Shown: one piece after another, positions 18,455 to 27,845 of the stretch
Position numbering within the stretch: the stretch's first letter is position 1
Layout of the letters: each line of letters begins with the position of its first letter
Assembly (NCBI GenBank): GCA_026003935.1
Contig: BPIE01000001.1
Location: 806,001 to 870,000 of the forward strand
Length of the DNA: 64,000 nt
Direction of reading: 5' to 3'
Source of the DNA: Tepidiforma sp.
Lineage (GTDB): Bacteria > Chloroflexota > Dehalococcoidia > Tepidiformales > Tepidiformaceae
Translations under genes and position numbers: made by a program
Notes under the pieces: generated by a model
The model's input: the letters and a program-made list of their open reading frames with translations, nothing else
What the model was told of the DNA's origin: nothing
The model's database searches: none

Positions 18455-18839
18455 TCACGCCGGGTAGCCGCGCTGGCGGAGGGCATCCCGGATGAGGCGC
18501 TGGCGTTCGATGCAGGGGACTTCGAGGGGATGGCGGTCGTGGCGGAAGCCGGAGCGGAGCTGGCCGATGATGTACCGGGTGTAGAACCGCGGGCGCCCCA
18601 TCTCGCGGACTTGGGTGATGTGGAGGGCCTCATGTGCGATGAGGGCGAGCCCGGCGGCGGAAGCGGGGCGGTAGCCGCCGTCGCGGAAGATGACGAACGG
18701 GGCGAAGGTCACGGCGGTCATGCCGAGGAGCGGCGGGGAACCAGCGCCAGGGCCAGCCCTGGACGATGCGCATGGCTTCGAGGTCACGGCGGGGAACCCA
18801 CTCGGCGAGGAGGTCGATGACGGCCGGGTCAGGGCGCAC
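18455..18839 (-). CDS. Small HExxH metallopeptidase-like (DUF4157-like) protein, frameshifted here
   Basis: Two frames must be joined. The first starts at GTG 18839 and reads DLLAEWVPRRDLEAMR and IVQGWPWRWFP. The second carries LLGMTAVTFAPFVIFRDGG, ALIAHEALHITQVREMG and FRHDRHPLEVPCIERQ. HEALH is an HExxH zinc motif. The length is one base over a multiple of three, and the switch lies at a G4 run (18735-18738). Removing one G gives a continuous protein of about 127 residues. It overlaps the end of the glycosyltransferase gene by 11 bp. Either an assembly error or a recent pseudogene; proteolytic activity is not proven for this family. Confidence 0.65.
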
Positions 18840-21800
18840 TGGCGAGGTCCCGGGCGAGGATGTCGGCGAACAGACGGTCCTGGTCGACGCGATAGATGAC
18901 ACTGTCGCCGCTGCGGAAGACCTCGACCAGGGCGGGCATGGCAGCGAACTTGGCGAGGCCGGCTTCGGTGCCGTGGACGCGCTCTTCCGTGCCGACGATG
19001 ACGTACTGGACGTTGTAGGTGCGGAGGAAGCGCTCGGCGAAGTCGGTGGAGGGGTCGGTGTAGAAGCGCTGGGTTTCGGTGCGGCGCTGCTGGACGAGGT
19101 GGGCGTAATCGGTGCGCTGCTGGATTTGGTGCCAGTCCCAGCCGATGACGGCAGGGAGGCCGGTGTATTCGCTGATACGGCCGGTCCAGCGGTAGAGGGG
19201 GCCGACGGCTTCGACGATGACGGGTGAGCCCTCGACGTTGCGGCGGAGCCACTGGATGAGGGGGAGGTCTTCGTCGAGGCGGAAGGCGACATCGTCGGCG
19301 GTGGTGTTGTCGGCGCGCGGTTCGGTAAACGTGCCGTGTTCGAAGAAGGCGAAGCCATTGAGGGTGAGGGGGGTATCGCCGAAGCGTGCCTGCTGGCGGG
19401 CCCGGGTGCCGGAGACGAGGAAGAGGCTGGATGCGAGGACGACGAGCGCGAGGCTGCCGAGGCCTGCGCCGAGGGCGGCGCGGCGCAGCGGCGATGCACC
19501 GGGCCAGCGGATGGCAGCGAATCGGACGACATACCAGGCCCCGTAGGCGGAGCCGAGCGCGAAGAGGTGCCAGGCCTGGAGGCTGAACTTGAAGACGGTG
19601 TTCATGCGGACGATGTCGTTTTTGAGGGTGACGACGTCGACGCCGGCGGCGATGGCGAGGGCGAAAGCGAGGATCAATGTGGCGAGGAGCCGGGCGACGT
19701 CGCGGGCGGGGGCGCGGAGCTCGAGCCACGCGAGGGTGAGGAGGAAGATTTCGCCGACGAGCGCGACGGCGATGGTGGCGAGCCCGAAGGGCCAGGCGAA
19801 GGCAATGAGGCCGGCGAGGAAGATGGCGAGGGATGCGACTTCGAGGCGGCCGGCGACGATGGCGAGGACCGGATTGCGGCCGGGGTCGAATGCACGGGCT
19901 TCGAGCTCTTCGCGGCAGCGGACCGCGATGAAGGCTGCAGCGAGGGCGAGGAAGACGCCGAACTGGACTGCGAACTGGTGGAGGGGGGTGGTCTCTGGGG
20001 CGCGGGTGATGCCGGGGTCGAAGGTTTCGAAGCGGGCGTTGTAGGGGGCGAAGGGGACGAGGGCGGCGGCGGCGGCGAGGGCGAGCTGGCCGAGGGCGGT
20101 CCAGGTGCGCCGTTCGATGGGGCCGGGGCTGAGGATGGCCGCGAGGAGGATGGCTGCTACAGCGAGCAGTGCGGCGGTGGGGAAGTCCCAGGTGTGGATG
20201 GTGCGGATGAGGCCGACGAAGAGCCCGGATGCGGCGGCGAGGGCCCAGGCGCGGGGAGTTTCGCGGCGGGAGGCGGCGACGACGAGGGCGGCGCCGATGC
20301 CGGCAAGGCCGGTGAAGAAGGGGATGCCCATGAGGTGAGGGTGGAGGTCGGCGAAGAGGAAGGACCAGTAGGGGAATTCGGTGATGTCGAAGCTGCCGAA
20401 GTGGACGCGCGAGCTGCGCCACCAATCGAATGGGGGGAGCGCGGCACCATCGAAGAGCCAGCGCCAGAGGCCGCCGGCGATGCCGACCGCCCCTCCGATG
20501 ACGGGGGTGCCGGAGGCGAGCGACCACTGGTTGAGGGCCTGCAGGCGTTCGACCCACTGGTGGGCGGCATCGAGGTTGCCGATGGCGACGAGCAGGAAGG
20601 CGGCAAAGGCGCCGGCGAGGAGGGGTTCGAGGGCGCGGCGGCGGGCGGCGGAGGCGGGACCTTCCGCGAGGCCGACGAGGCCGCTGATGATGGCGAAGGC
20701 GACGCTTGCGGCGGTGGCGGCGAAGGTGGGGACGCCAAGGTTGAAGGCGTACTCGGGCAGGATGCCAAGGGCGCGGACGGGCACGGCGAGATAGAACCAG
20801 CCCATGTAGTAGTAGTTGAGGCTGCCGCCGGCGAACCAGGGGTCGTAGGGGGGGAGGATGGTGGAGCGCACGACTGCGGTGAAGTAGGCGATCTCCATGG
20901 GTTTTTCGCCGCCCTGCGGGTGGTGCCAGAGGTCGGGGTTGGCGGCGCGGAGGAGGAGGAAGGCGGCGTAGGCGGCGAGGAAGACGCATTCGGCGGCGAG
21001 CCAATGGCGCCAGCTGTTTCGGAGGTCGTGGAGGATGGCGCTGCGCCGCGCAACGCCGACAACGATGCCGAGGGCGATGGCGACGGCGAAGGCGGCCCAT
21101 GCCGTGAGGTCGGAGAACTGGACGAGGCCCCAGGCAACGGCGGACCACGCGATGAGGACGACGGCGAGGGGGCCGAGGAGCTTGGCGAGGCCGTAGCCGC
21201 GGCCGGGGAAGGGCCGGAAGAGCCAGGTGACCCACGGGAGGCTCGCGATGGCAGCGACCTCGAGCCAGAGCAGCCACCAGAGCCAGGCGGTGCGGTTGAG
21301 CCAGCCGGGGGCATCGAAGACGTCGGTGAAGGTGCCGCCGGACTGCTGGGCGGCAGCTTCTTCCGAGGTGAACTGGAGGCCGTTGGAGCGGCCCTGGCGG
21401 GGCAGGAGGTTGACGGCGGATTCTGGCCGGGCCTCGAGGAGGAGCGCGTAGGCGCGGTCGGGGTCGAAGGCGGCCGTTTTGCGGTAGATGCGCACTTCGG
21501 GGTGGTCGTAAACGGTGAATGATTCTTCGGCGGAGGCGTCGTCGATGGAGATGCCGAGGAAGGAGGGGTGGACGCGGAAGGTGGCGACGCGTTCGAAGCC
21601 AAGCTCGCCGGAATCGAGGAGCTGGTAGTAGCGGATGGTGGCGGGGTATTCGCGTTCGAGTTTGGGGACGGAGTCGCGGATGCGGTTCGAGGTGACGGCG
21701 ACGTAGTCGGCGCCAGCGAGGCCGGCGCGGGCCGGTTCGCCCGGGGTGCCGTAGACGAGGTCGCGGATTTTTTCGGGGGAGTCGGTTCGGTAGAGGTCGA

Positions 21801-23382
21801 GCTCGACGAGGCGGTACTGGCGTTCGCGGCCGGGGAAGTCCCAGGGGACGGGGTCGTCCCAGATTTCGGTAGTGATGCTCTTGCCGGGGAGGATGTTGGC
21901 GTAGACCCAGCGGGTGGCGGCGATGCGGGGGTGTTCTTCGAGGTAGACACGCTGGAAGGCGAGGGCCCACCAGGCCGCGGAGCCGAGGACGAGGACGACG
22001 GCGGCAATGGCGAGCGGCCTCGCGCGAGCGGGCTGGAGGACCAGGGAGGAGCGCGGCCACGGGATGGCAATCCCGGCGCGGGCGCGTTCGAGGAGGCGGA
22101 GGAGCCCCCATGCGGCGAAGAGCGCGAGGACGGGGTACATCGGGAGGAAGTAGCGCATGAAGGCGACGAAGCGCGGGCCCCAGAAGCCAAGGACGAGGAG
22201 TGCGAAGGCGGCGGGGAGGAGGAGGGCGAGGTCGCGGGTGCGGGCTGCCCGGAGGAGGGCGGCGGCCAGGCCAAAGCATGCGGCGGCCGCGACGGCGGGG
22301 CCAAGGCCCCAGAGCGTGATGTTGCGAAGGGCAGTGAGGAACGGGGTGGTGCCGGCGAACTGGATGAAGGGAGGGTAGTCGGCGTTGCCCTGCTGGAAGT
22401 CGCGCTCGCGCTGGATGTCGTCCCACCATTGCTGATTGAGGGCGAAGTCCCACGGGTGGGGGCCGGCGAAGGCGTAGGGCTGGGCGATGCGGAAGACGAT
22501 GAGTGAGACGGCGCCGGCGAAGCAGAGCATCGAGAGGTCGCTGAGCCAGGCGGAGCTGTGGCGGGGGGCCGGGCGTTCGCCGGCCCAAGCTGCCTCGACG
22601 CGGCGGAGGTCGTAGAGGAGGATGCGGAGGGCGAAGGCGAAAACGGGGATGGCGGCGAAGATGGCGCCGTTGACTTTGCAGGCGGTTGCGAGGCCGATGC
22701 TGACACCGATGCCGATGGCGAGCCACCATGCAGGCGGTCCGTGGGCGCGGGTCCAGTGGACGCTGAGGAGGAGGGTGAGCAGGGCGAAGACGTTGAGGAA
22801 GGGGTCCATAGCCCAGAAGTGGGCGAGCTGGGTGGGGAGGACGGCGAGTGCGTAGAGCAGGGCAGCAAGGAGGCCGACCCGTCGGCCCGCGACGGCGGCA
22901 GCGAGGAGAAAGGTGAGGAAGATGGCGAGGACATCAAAGGCCGCGGTGACCTGGCGCCCGGAGACGACGGTCGCGGCGTAGGAGTTGTTGGGGCCGGCCG
23001 GGTCGTCGCCGCGGAGGGTGGCGACGGCCTTGACGAGGAAGAGGGGGAAGGTGCCGTAGACGTAGGAGTTGGTTTCGCCGTCGTTGTAGGGGTTTAGGGG
23101 GGAGCGGGCGGTATCGAAGTAGGCGGAGGGCGAGGATGGCCAATCGAGGCGGTTGGCGACGAGGGAGAGAAACCGCTCATCGGGGTGCATCTGGAGGGGG
23201 TAATCGGCCTCGGGGGGCTGGTCCCAATCGAGGCCGTGGAAGCGGAGTGCTGCGCCGAGAACGAGGATGAGGGCGAGGGCAAGGCGCCAGTCGGCGAAGC
23301 GGAGGAGCTGGGAGGGCGCGGCCAGGCGCCTTCGTTCCGGCGCTTGCGAGGGTGGAAACGTGTCTCCGGCGCGCTCCTCCAT
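18829..23382 (-). CDS. Giant membrane glycosyltransferase fused to YYY (DUF2298) domain
   Basis: 1517 residues with more than 20 predicted membrane helices. The N-terminal half resembles GT39/PMT-type dolichyl-phosphate-sugar transferases, with the acidic pair in MHPDERFLSLV (about residue 67) in the first external loop. The C-terminal half carries GGSLNYYYMGWFYLAVPV near residue 855, the YYY motif of DUF2298, found mostly in Chloroflexi and Archaea. It probably moves a lipid-linked sugar onto an external acceptor, but donor and acceptor are unknown. TATCCT lies ten bases before the ATG. The stop overlaps the start of the peptidase-like gene. Confidence 0.85.
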   Translation of the reverse strand: MEERAGDTFPPSQAPERRRLAAPSQLLRFADWRLALALILVLGAALRFHGLDWDQPPEADYPLQMHPDERFLSLVANRLDWPSSPSAYFDTARSPLNPYNDGETNSYVYGTFPLFLVKAVATLRGDDPAGPNNSYAATVVSGRQVTAAFDVLAIFLTFLLAAAVAGRRVGLLAALLYALAVLPTQLAHFWAMDPFLNVFALLTLLLSVHWTRAHGPPAWWLAIGIGVSIGLATACKVNGAIFAAIPVFAFALRILLYDLRRVEAAWAGERPAPRHSSAWLSDLSMLCFAGAVSLIVFRIAQPYAFAGPHPWDFALNQQWWDDIQRERDFQQGNADYPPFIQFAGTTPFLTALRNITLWGLGPAVAAAACFGLAAALLRAARTRDLALLLPAAFALLVLGFWGPRFVAFMRYFLPMYPVLALFAAWGLLRLLERARAGIAIPWPRSSLVLQPARARPLAIAAVVLVLGSAAWWALAFQRVYLEEHPRIAATRWVYANILPGKSITTEIWDDPVPWDFPGRERQYRLVELDLYRTDSPEKIRDLVYGTPGEPARAGLAGADYVAVTSNRIRDSVPKLEREYPATIRYYQLLDSGELGFERVATFRVHPSFLGISIDDASAEESFTVYDHPEVRIYRKTAAFDPDRAYALLLEARPESAVNLLPRQGRSNGLQFTSEEAAAQQSGGTFTDVFDAPGWLNRTAWLWWLLWLEVAAIASLPWVTWLFRPFPGRGYGLAKLLGPLAVVLIAWSAVAWGLVQFSDLTAWAAFAVAIALGIVVGVARRSAILHDLRNSWRHWLAAECVFLAAYAAFLLLRAANPDLWHHPQGGEKPMEIAYFTAVVRSTILPPYDPWFAGGSLNYYYMGWFYLAVPVRALGILPEYAFNLGVPTFAATAASVAFAIISGLVGLAEGPASAARRRALEPLLAGAFAAFLLVAIGNLDAAHQWVERLQALNQWSLASGTPVIGGAVGIAGGLWRWLFDGAALPPFDWWRSSRVHFGSFDITEFPYWSFLFADLHPHLMGIPFFTGLAGIGAALVVAASRRETPRAWALAAASGLFVGLIRTIHTWDFPTAALLAVAAILLAAILSPGPIERRTWTALGQLALAAAAALVPFAPYNARFETFDPGITRAPETTPLHQFAVQFGVFLALAAAFIAVRCREELEARAFDPGRNPVLAIVAGRLEVASLAIFLAGLIAFAWPFGLATIAVALVGEIFLLTLAWLELRAPARDVARLLATLILAFALAIAAGVDVVTLKNDIVRMNTVFKFSLQAWHLFALGSAYGAWYVVRFAAIRWPGASPLRRAALGAGLGSLALVVLASSLFLVSGTRARQQARFGDTPLTLNGFAFFEHGTFTEPRADNTTADDVAFRLDEDLPLIQWLRRNVEGSPVIVEAVGPLYRWTGRISEYTGLPAVIGWDWHQIQQRTDYAHLVQQRRTETQRFYTDPSTDFAERFLRTYNVQYVIVGTEERVHGTEAGLAKFAAMPALVEVFRSGDSVIYRVDQDRLFADILARDLASAP

Positions 23383-23510
23383 GGTGGGCTACAGGATACG
23401 CGGGCCGGGGGTTTGGCCAAGGCAACGGCCTGGGAAACGATTCGCCGGGGACCGCTGCGGAAGTGCGGTCCTCGGCGGGGGCGAGGCGACGACCGGGGAG
23501 GCCGGCCGGG

Positions 23511-24338
23511 TCAGTCGCTCGCGGCTTCGTTCATGGGGAGGGGGCGAGGGGCGGGCGCGGAGGCGCTGGGGAGGCGGGTGTTGGCGAGGAGGTACGCGCC
23601 GGCGACGAAGAGGGCACCGCTGACGATGTTGCCGAGGGTGACCGGGACGAGGTTGTGGACGAACCCGGACCAGGAGACGGGGTCGGCGTGCGGCTGGAAG
23701 AGTGCGATGCCGAGGAGGGTCATGTTCGCGATGGAGTGTTCGAAGCCGGCGCCGATGAAGGCGAAGAGGCACCAGAAGATCATGATGAGCTTGCCGGCTT
23801 CCGATTGCTGCCGCATGGCCGACCAGACGGCGAGGCAGACGAGCCAGTTGCAGAGGACGCCGCGGAAGAACGCGTCTTCGAAGGAGAGGGTCATCTTGGT
23901 GGCGGCGACCTTTTGGATGAAGTCGGACTGGGGTGCTGTGCCGAGGGCGCCGCTCTGGGCGACGAGCCAGGCGAGGGCAAGGGAGCCGGCGAGATTGCCG
24001 CCGAAGCTGAGGACCCAGGAATTGGCCAGTGCGGCGGGGGAGATGGTTCGGCGGAGTGCGCCGACGGTCATGACCATGGTGTTGCCGGTGAAGAGCTCTG
24101 AGCCGGCAATGATGACGAGGGAGAGGGCGATGCCGAACGAGGCGCCCATGATGAATTTGAGGAAGGGGGAGCCGGCTGCGGAGAGCGGGGCTCCGATCGC
24201 GAAGATGAGGACGATGCCGAAGCCGACGTAGACGCCGGCGAGGGCGGAGAGGATGAGGTAGCCGTGGGGCTTTTCGCGGAGGTACGCGGCCTTTGCGGCG
24301 GCAGCTTTGCCAACGGTTTCCAGGGTATCGGCGGTCAT
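23511..24338 (-). CDS. Formate/nitrite transporter family channel
   Basis: 275 residues with six membrane helices. FNT motifs are visible, including FLKFIMGASFGIALSLVI, GSELFTGNTM and the central NWLVCLAVW helix. FNT proteins are pentameric channels for formate, nitrite or hydrosulfide. The ATG overlaps the nitrite reductase stop by 4 bp, so nitrite (NirC-like) is the likely cargo. Confidence 0.9.
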   Translation of the reverse strand: MTADTLETVGKAAAAKAAYLREKPHGYLILSALAGVYVGFGIVLIFAIGAPLSAAGSPFLKFIMGASFGIALSLVIIAGSELFTGNTMVMTVGALRRTISPAALANSWVLSFGGNLAGSLALAWLVAQSGALGTAPQSDFIQKVAATKMTLSFEDAFFRGVLCNWLVCLAVWSAMRQQSEAGKLIMIFWCLFAFIGAGFEHSIANMTLLGIALFQPHADPVSWSGFVHNLVPVTLGNIVSGALFVAGAYLLANTRLPSASAPAPRPLPMNEAASD

Positions 24339-25915
24339 GCGGTCACCTCTTCAGTTTCGACTGCATCGTCGGATGCGGGGCTGGACTTCGTTTCGAGTTT
24401 GAGGAGGGAGAGGGGGACGGTCTGGGCGAAGCGCTGGCGGACCAGAGCTTCGACGAGGACGGGGAGGTCTTCCCAGTGGACGTTTTCGAGGATACGGGAG
24501 GCGAGGCGCGGTTCTTCGCCGAGGCGGCCGCCGACGAAGACGTCGGCCGCTTCGTCGACGCGGTTGCCAAGGCGGATGTTGGTGCCCTGGAGACCGATGT
24601 CGGCGATGTGGTGCTTGCCGCAGGCGTGGATGCAGCCGGAGACGTGGATGCGGGTGCCGCGCGGGACCTGGACGCCCTTGCGTTCGAGCTCGATGCCGAG
24701 CTGGTAGGCGTGGCGCTTCGTGTCGATGAGGGAGAAGTGGCAGTAGTCGTTGCCGGTGCAGGCGACGAGGTGGCGCCAGATGTTGGAGGGGTTGGGCTTG
24801 AGGCGCTCGAGGAGCGGTTCGGCGAGGAGGGCGGAGAGGCTGGCATCGGGGACGTGGGGGATGACCACGTTTTGGTCGACGGTGAGGCGGAGCTCGCCGC
24901 GGCCGTATTCGTCGGCGAGGCGGGCGACGCCTTCGAGGTCTTCGGCGGTGATGCGGCCGACGGGGACGTGGAGGCCGATGTAGTTGAGGCCGACCTGCCG
25001 CTGGGGATGGATGCCGAGGTGGTCGCCGGCGACCTGGAGGCGCTCATCGAGGCCGGCGCGGGGGAGCTGGATGCCCATTTCGCGCTCCAGCTCGTCGCGC
25101 AAGCGTTCTTCGCCCCATTCGGCGATGAGCCACTTGAGACGGGCCTTTGTGCGGACATCGCGCGGGCCGCTGTCGCGGTAGATGCGGAGGAGGGCGAGGA
25201 AGAGGGGTACGACCTGGTCGGGGGTAACGAAGACATCGAGGGGGGAGGCAAGGCGGGGGCTGGTACCGCCGAGTGCTCCGCCGACGAGGACGTTGAAACC
25301 GGCCACTCTTCGGCCGCCGATATCCCGGGTGGCGGGGACGAAGCCGAGGTCCTGGGACTGGGCATCGCCGCAATCGTCGCGGCAACCGGCGATGGATACG
25401 TTGAACTTGCGGGGCAGGTTGGAGAACTCCTTCCCGGCGGCCAGGTGTGCGGCGGCGAGGGCATCGACGAGCGGCGTCGAGTCGAACAGCTCCATCCCGT
25501 CGATGCCGGCGAGGGGGCAGCCGATGAAGTTGCGGACGTTGTCCATGCCGGTCTGGCGGGTGGAGATTCCGGCTTCGCCGAGTCGACCGATGATGCCGGG
25601 GATATCGGGGAGGAGGAGGTCGCGGAGCTGGAGGTTTTGGCGGGTGGTGATGTCGCAGGTGCCGCCGCCAAAGTCGCGGGCGATGGCGGCGATGGCACGC
25701 GCCTGGTCAGAGGTGAGGCGCCCGCCGGTGATGCGGAGGCGCATCATGAAGGTGCCTGGCTTTTGGGGCCGGTGGAAGACGCCGTACCACTTCATGCGCT
25801 GGAGGTCGTCTTCCGGGATGGCGTCGACCGGTGTCCGCTCGTCGGCGTAGCGGAGGAGGTCCGGCCAAACGTCGAGACCGTCTTTTTCTGCCTTGAGCGC
25901 TTCGAATTTGTTCAT
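24335..25915 (-). CDS. nirA: Siroheme nitrite reductase, ferredoxin-dependent type
   Basis: 526 residues. It has two ferrodoxin-like half domains (TFMMRLRITGG; GTCDITTRQNLQLRD) and the siroheme/4Fe-4S cysteine set: C-x5-C in ACTGNDYCHFS and C-x3-C in SGCIHACGKHH. It reduces nitrite to ammonia with six electrons from ferredoxin. Sulfite reductases share these motifs, but the coupled FNT channel gene supports nitrite. No nitrate reductase gene lies in the window. Position is first in the two-gene operon. Confidence 0.85.
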   Translation of the reverse strand: MNKFEALKAEKDGLDVWPDLLRYADERTPVDAIPEDDLQRMKWYGVFHRPQKPGTFMMRLRITGGRLTSDQARAIAAIARDFGGGTCDITTRQNLQLRDLLLPDIPGIIGRLGEAGISTRQTGMDNVRNFIGCPLAGIDGMELFDSTPLVDALAAAHLAAGKEFSNLPRKFNVSIAGCRDDCGDAQSQDLGFVPATRDIGGRRVAGFNVLVGGALGGTSPRLASPLDVFVTPDQVVPLFLALLRIYRDSGPRDVRTKARLKWLIAEWGEERLRDELEREMGIQLPRAGLDERLQVAGDHLGIHPQRQVGLNYIGLHVPVGRITAEDLEGVARLADEYGRGELRLTVDQNVVIPHVPDASLSALLAEPLLERLKPNPSNIWRHLVACTGNDYCHFSLIDTKRHAYQLGIELERKGVQVPRGTRIHVSGCIHACGKHHIADIGLQGTNIRLGNRVDEAADVFVGGRLGEEPRLASRILENVHWEDLPVLVEALVRQRFAQTVPLSLLKLETKSSPASDDAVETEEVTA

Positions 25916-26041
25916 GCCGCCTCACGGAGGATGTGCTGGGGGGATTGTTGGGGGCGGCGGTTACGGGGCGATGGCGGGCGGATGACTTTTGAGTTGCGCG
26001 GAGATGTCGTCCTGTTTGCGGGGTGGTTTCGGGGAGATGAC

Positions 26042-26077
26042 GCGCGGCGCCCCCGGTGTGTACCGGGGGCGCCGCGC
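26042..26077 (-). terminator. Strong hairpin after gap
   Basis: A perfect 15-bp inverted repeat of G and C (26042-26056 with 26063-26077) with a six-base loop lies about 30 bp after the gap stop. No T-run follows, as with the other hairpins here. It separates gap from nirA. Confidence 0.75.
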
Positions 26078-26105
26078 TGTGTTGGTCCGGGTTGAAGGGG
26101 CCGGG

Positions 26106-27122
26106 CTAGAGGCCTTTCTCGGCGACGAAGGCTGCGAGGTCGCTGAGGCGACAGGCGTAACCCCATTCGTTGTCGTACCAGGCTGCGACCTTGACGAGGT
26201 TGCCGCCGACGACGTTGGTGGAGAGGCCATCGACGATGGAGGAGCGTTCGTCGCCTTTCATGTCCATGGAGACGACGGGGTCCATGGTGATGCCGAGGAT
26301 ACCTTTCATTTTTTCGGCGGCAGTTTCGCGGATGATGTCGTTGAGGGCGTCTTTGGTGGTGTCTTTTTCGGTGAGGGCGACGACTTCGACGATGGAGACG
26401 GTTGGGGTGGGGACGCGGTAGGCGAGGCCGTCGAGGCGGCCCTCGACCTCGGGGATGACGAGTTTGAGTGCGCGGGCGGCGCCGGTGGAGGTGGGGACGA
26501 TGTTGAGGGCGCCGGCGCGCATTTCGCGGAGGTCGCTGCCGGCGGCTTTGTCGAGGATTTGCTGGGAGTTGGTGTAGGAGTGGATGGTGGTCATCTGGCC
26601 TTTGACGAGGCCGAGGTTGTCGACGATGACTTTGACGACGGGTGCGAGGCCGTTGGTGGTGCAGGAGGCGTTGGAGATGACGTGATGGCTGGCAGGGTCG
26701 TACCGGTCGTGGTTGACGCCGAGGACGATGGTGACGTCTTCGTTCTTGGCGGGGGCGGAGATGAGGACCTTTTTGACGGAGTCGCGGCGGTGGGCGACGG
26801 CTTTGGTGGCATCGGTGAAGAGGCCGGTGGATTCGATGACGATGTCGGCGCCGACGCTGCCCCAGGGGATAGCGCCGGGGTCGCGCTCGGCGAAGACGCG
26901 GACGGTGCGCCCGTCGACGATGATGGCGTCCTGTTCGGCGCGGATGTCGCGTTCCCAGCGGCCGTAGTTGGAGTCGTATTTGAGGAGGTTGGCGTTGACG
27001 TCGGTGGCGACGAGGTCGTTGATGGCGACGACTTCGAGTTTGCCGGCGTGGCGTTCGGTGATGGCTTTGAAGACCTGGCGTCCGATGCGGCCGAAGCCGT
27101 TGATGCCGATCCTGGTGACCAA
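26106..27122 (-). CDS. gap: Glyceraldehyde-3-phosphate dehydrogenase, type I
   Basis: 338 residues. The NAD-binding GINGFGRIGRQVFK is at the start. The catalytic cysteine is in SNASCTTN near residue 150, and the sugar-phosphate motif TGAAR and the terminal WYDNEWGYACRL are in place. It catalyses the phosphorylating oxidation step of glycolysis, or its reverse. The start is TTG at 27122, with GGAGG seven bases upstream. No other glycolytic genes are adjacent. It ends at a strong hairpin. Confidence 0.97.
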   Translation of the reverse strand: MVTRIGINGFGRIGRQVFKAITERHAGKLEVVAINDLVATDVNANLLKYDSNYGRWERDIRAEQDAIIVDGRTVRVFAERDPGAIPWGSVGADIVIESTGLFTDATKAVAHRRDSVKKVLISAPAKNEDVTIVLGVNHDRYDPASHHVISNASCTTNGLAPVVKVIVDNLGLVKGQMTTIHSYTNSQQILDKAAGSDLREMRAGALNIVPTSTGAARALKLVIPEVEGRLDGLAYRVPTPTVSIVEVVALTEKDTTKDALNDIIRETAAEKMKGILGITMDPVVSMDMKGDERSSIVDGLSTNVVGGNLVKVAAWYDNEWGYACRLSDLAAFVAEKGL

Positions 27123-27196
27123 GGCGATGCCTCCGGGTGGGGGGTTCGTGTTCGTAGCCTAGCGGGCGGGGACTAATGTGCCAGCCGCGGGCGGCT

Positions 27197-27517
27197 TCAG
27201 GCGAGTTTCACGGCGGTGCCGGAGGCGGTGATCATGAGCATCTGGCCGCCGACGGTTTCGTAGTCGATTTTGATGCCGATGACGGCATCGGCGCCGAGCT
27301 GCTGAGCGTACTGGAGCATTTCGGCGATGGCACCGTCGCGGCCTTTGCGGAGCTCTTCTTCGTATTTGCCGGAGCGGCCGCCGACGATGTTGCGGAAGCC
27401 TGCGGCGATGTCTTTGAAGACGTTGACGCCGAGGATGACTTCGCCGGCGACGATGCCGAGGTACTGGGCGACCTGGCGGCCTTCGACGCCGTTGGTGGTG
27501 GTGAGGATGATGGACAT
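27197..27517 (-). CDS. YbjQ/UPF0145 family protein
   Basis: 106 residues, close to the family norm. It has the N-terminal [19 protein letters not shown] and the central motif [28 protein letters not shown] typical of YbjQ proteins, which form a pentameric heavy-metal-binding-like fold of unknown function. AAGGAGG lies before the ATG at 27517. A palindrome and a TACACT -10 lie about 80-100 bp upstream. Divergent from a 41-residue zinc-ribbon protein gene. Confidence 0.88.
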   Translation of the reverse strand: MSIILTTTNGVEGRQVAQYLGIVAGEVILGVNVFKDIAAGFRNIVGGRSGKYEEELRKGRDGAIAEMLQYAQQLGADAVIGIKIDYETVGGQMLMITASGTAVKLA

Positions 27518-27593
27518 GGGTGCCTCCTTGGAGGGGTGGCGGTTCGATGTCCAGTCTACCGGAGGGCGGCTGTACCCCGTTTGTTCACTCAGT

Positions 27594-27617
27594 CTATCGA
27601 TCGATAGTGCCAGTGTA
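27594..27617. promoter_or_regulatory. Perfect palindrome beside a -10 element, candidate operator
   Basis: CTATCGATCGATAG (27594-27607) is a perfect 14-base palindrome in the region between the YbjQ gene (-) and the small zinc-ribbon gene (+). TACACT on the - strand lies at 27612-27617, which would place the palindrome over the YbjQ transcription start. On the + strand TTGTTC and ATAGTG, 17 bases apart, could form a weak opposite promoter overlapping it. A shared dimeric repressor site is inferred. Confidence 0.45.
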
Positions 27618-27707
27618 TGGATTTCCGGGAATCGATGGGCAATTGGGGCTACCTCAGGGTGGCGGGACGGCCGATGCTGGGGGTGAACCCCGCAAAGGAG
27701 ATGAAAG

Positions 27708-27833
27708 ATGAAGCGGAAGCTGGTGACCTGCCCGAAGTGTGAGCTGGAGTTCACGTCGGCGCGGGAGCTGACGTATTGCCCGGGCTGCCATGCGCTGGTG
27801 GAGCCGCGGGCGCGGGCGGCGGCTTCGCGCTGA
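27708..27833 (+). CDS. 41-residue double-CxxC zinc-ribbon protein
   Basis: Starts [15 protein letters not shown] and continues to [11 protein letters not shown], giving two CxxC knuckles (C8/C11 and C24/C27) 12 residues apart, the layout of a minimal zinc ribbon. The ATG at 27708 has AAGGAG seven bases upstream; a competing ATG at 27701 reads only 13 codons. Convergent with the HAD gene, 12 bp apart. Too short for common gene callers. Function unknown; rubredoxin-like or nucleic-acid-binding roles are both conceivable. Confidence 0.7.
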   Translation: MKRKLVTCPKCELEFTSARELTYCPGCHALVEPRARAAASR

Positions 27834-27845
27834 GCTTCCCGTGCT

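Noticed and set aside
24335-25915. Assimilatory sulfite reductase
   Set aside because: The motifs fit both enzymes, but coupling to an FNT channel favours nitrite. No sulfate-assimilation genes are nearby.
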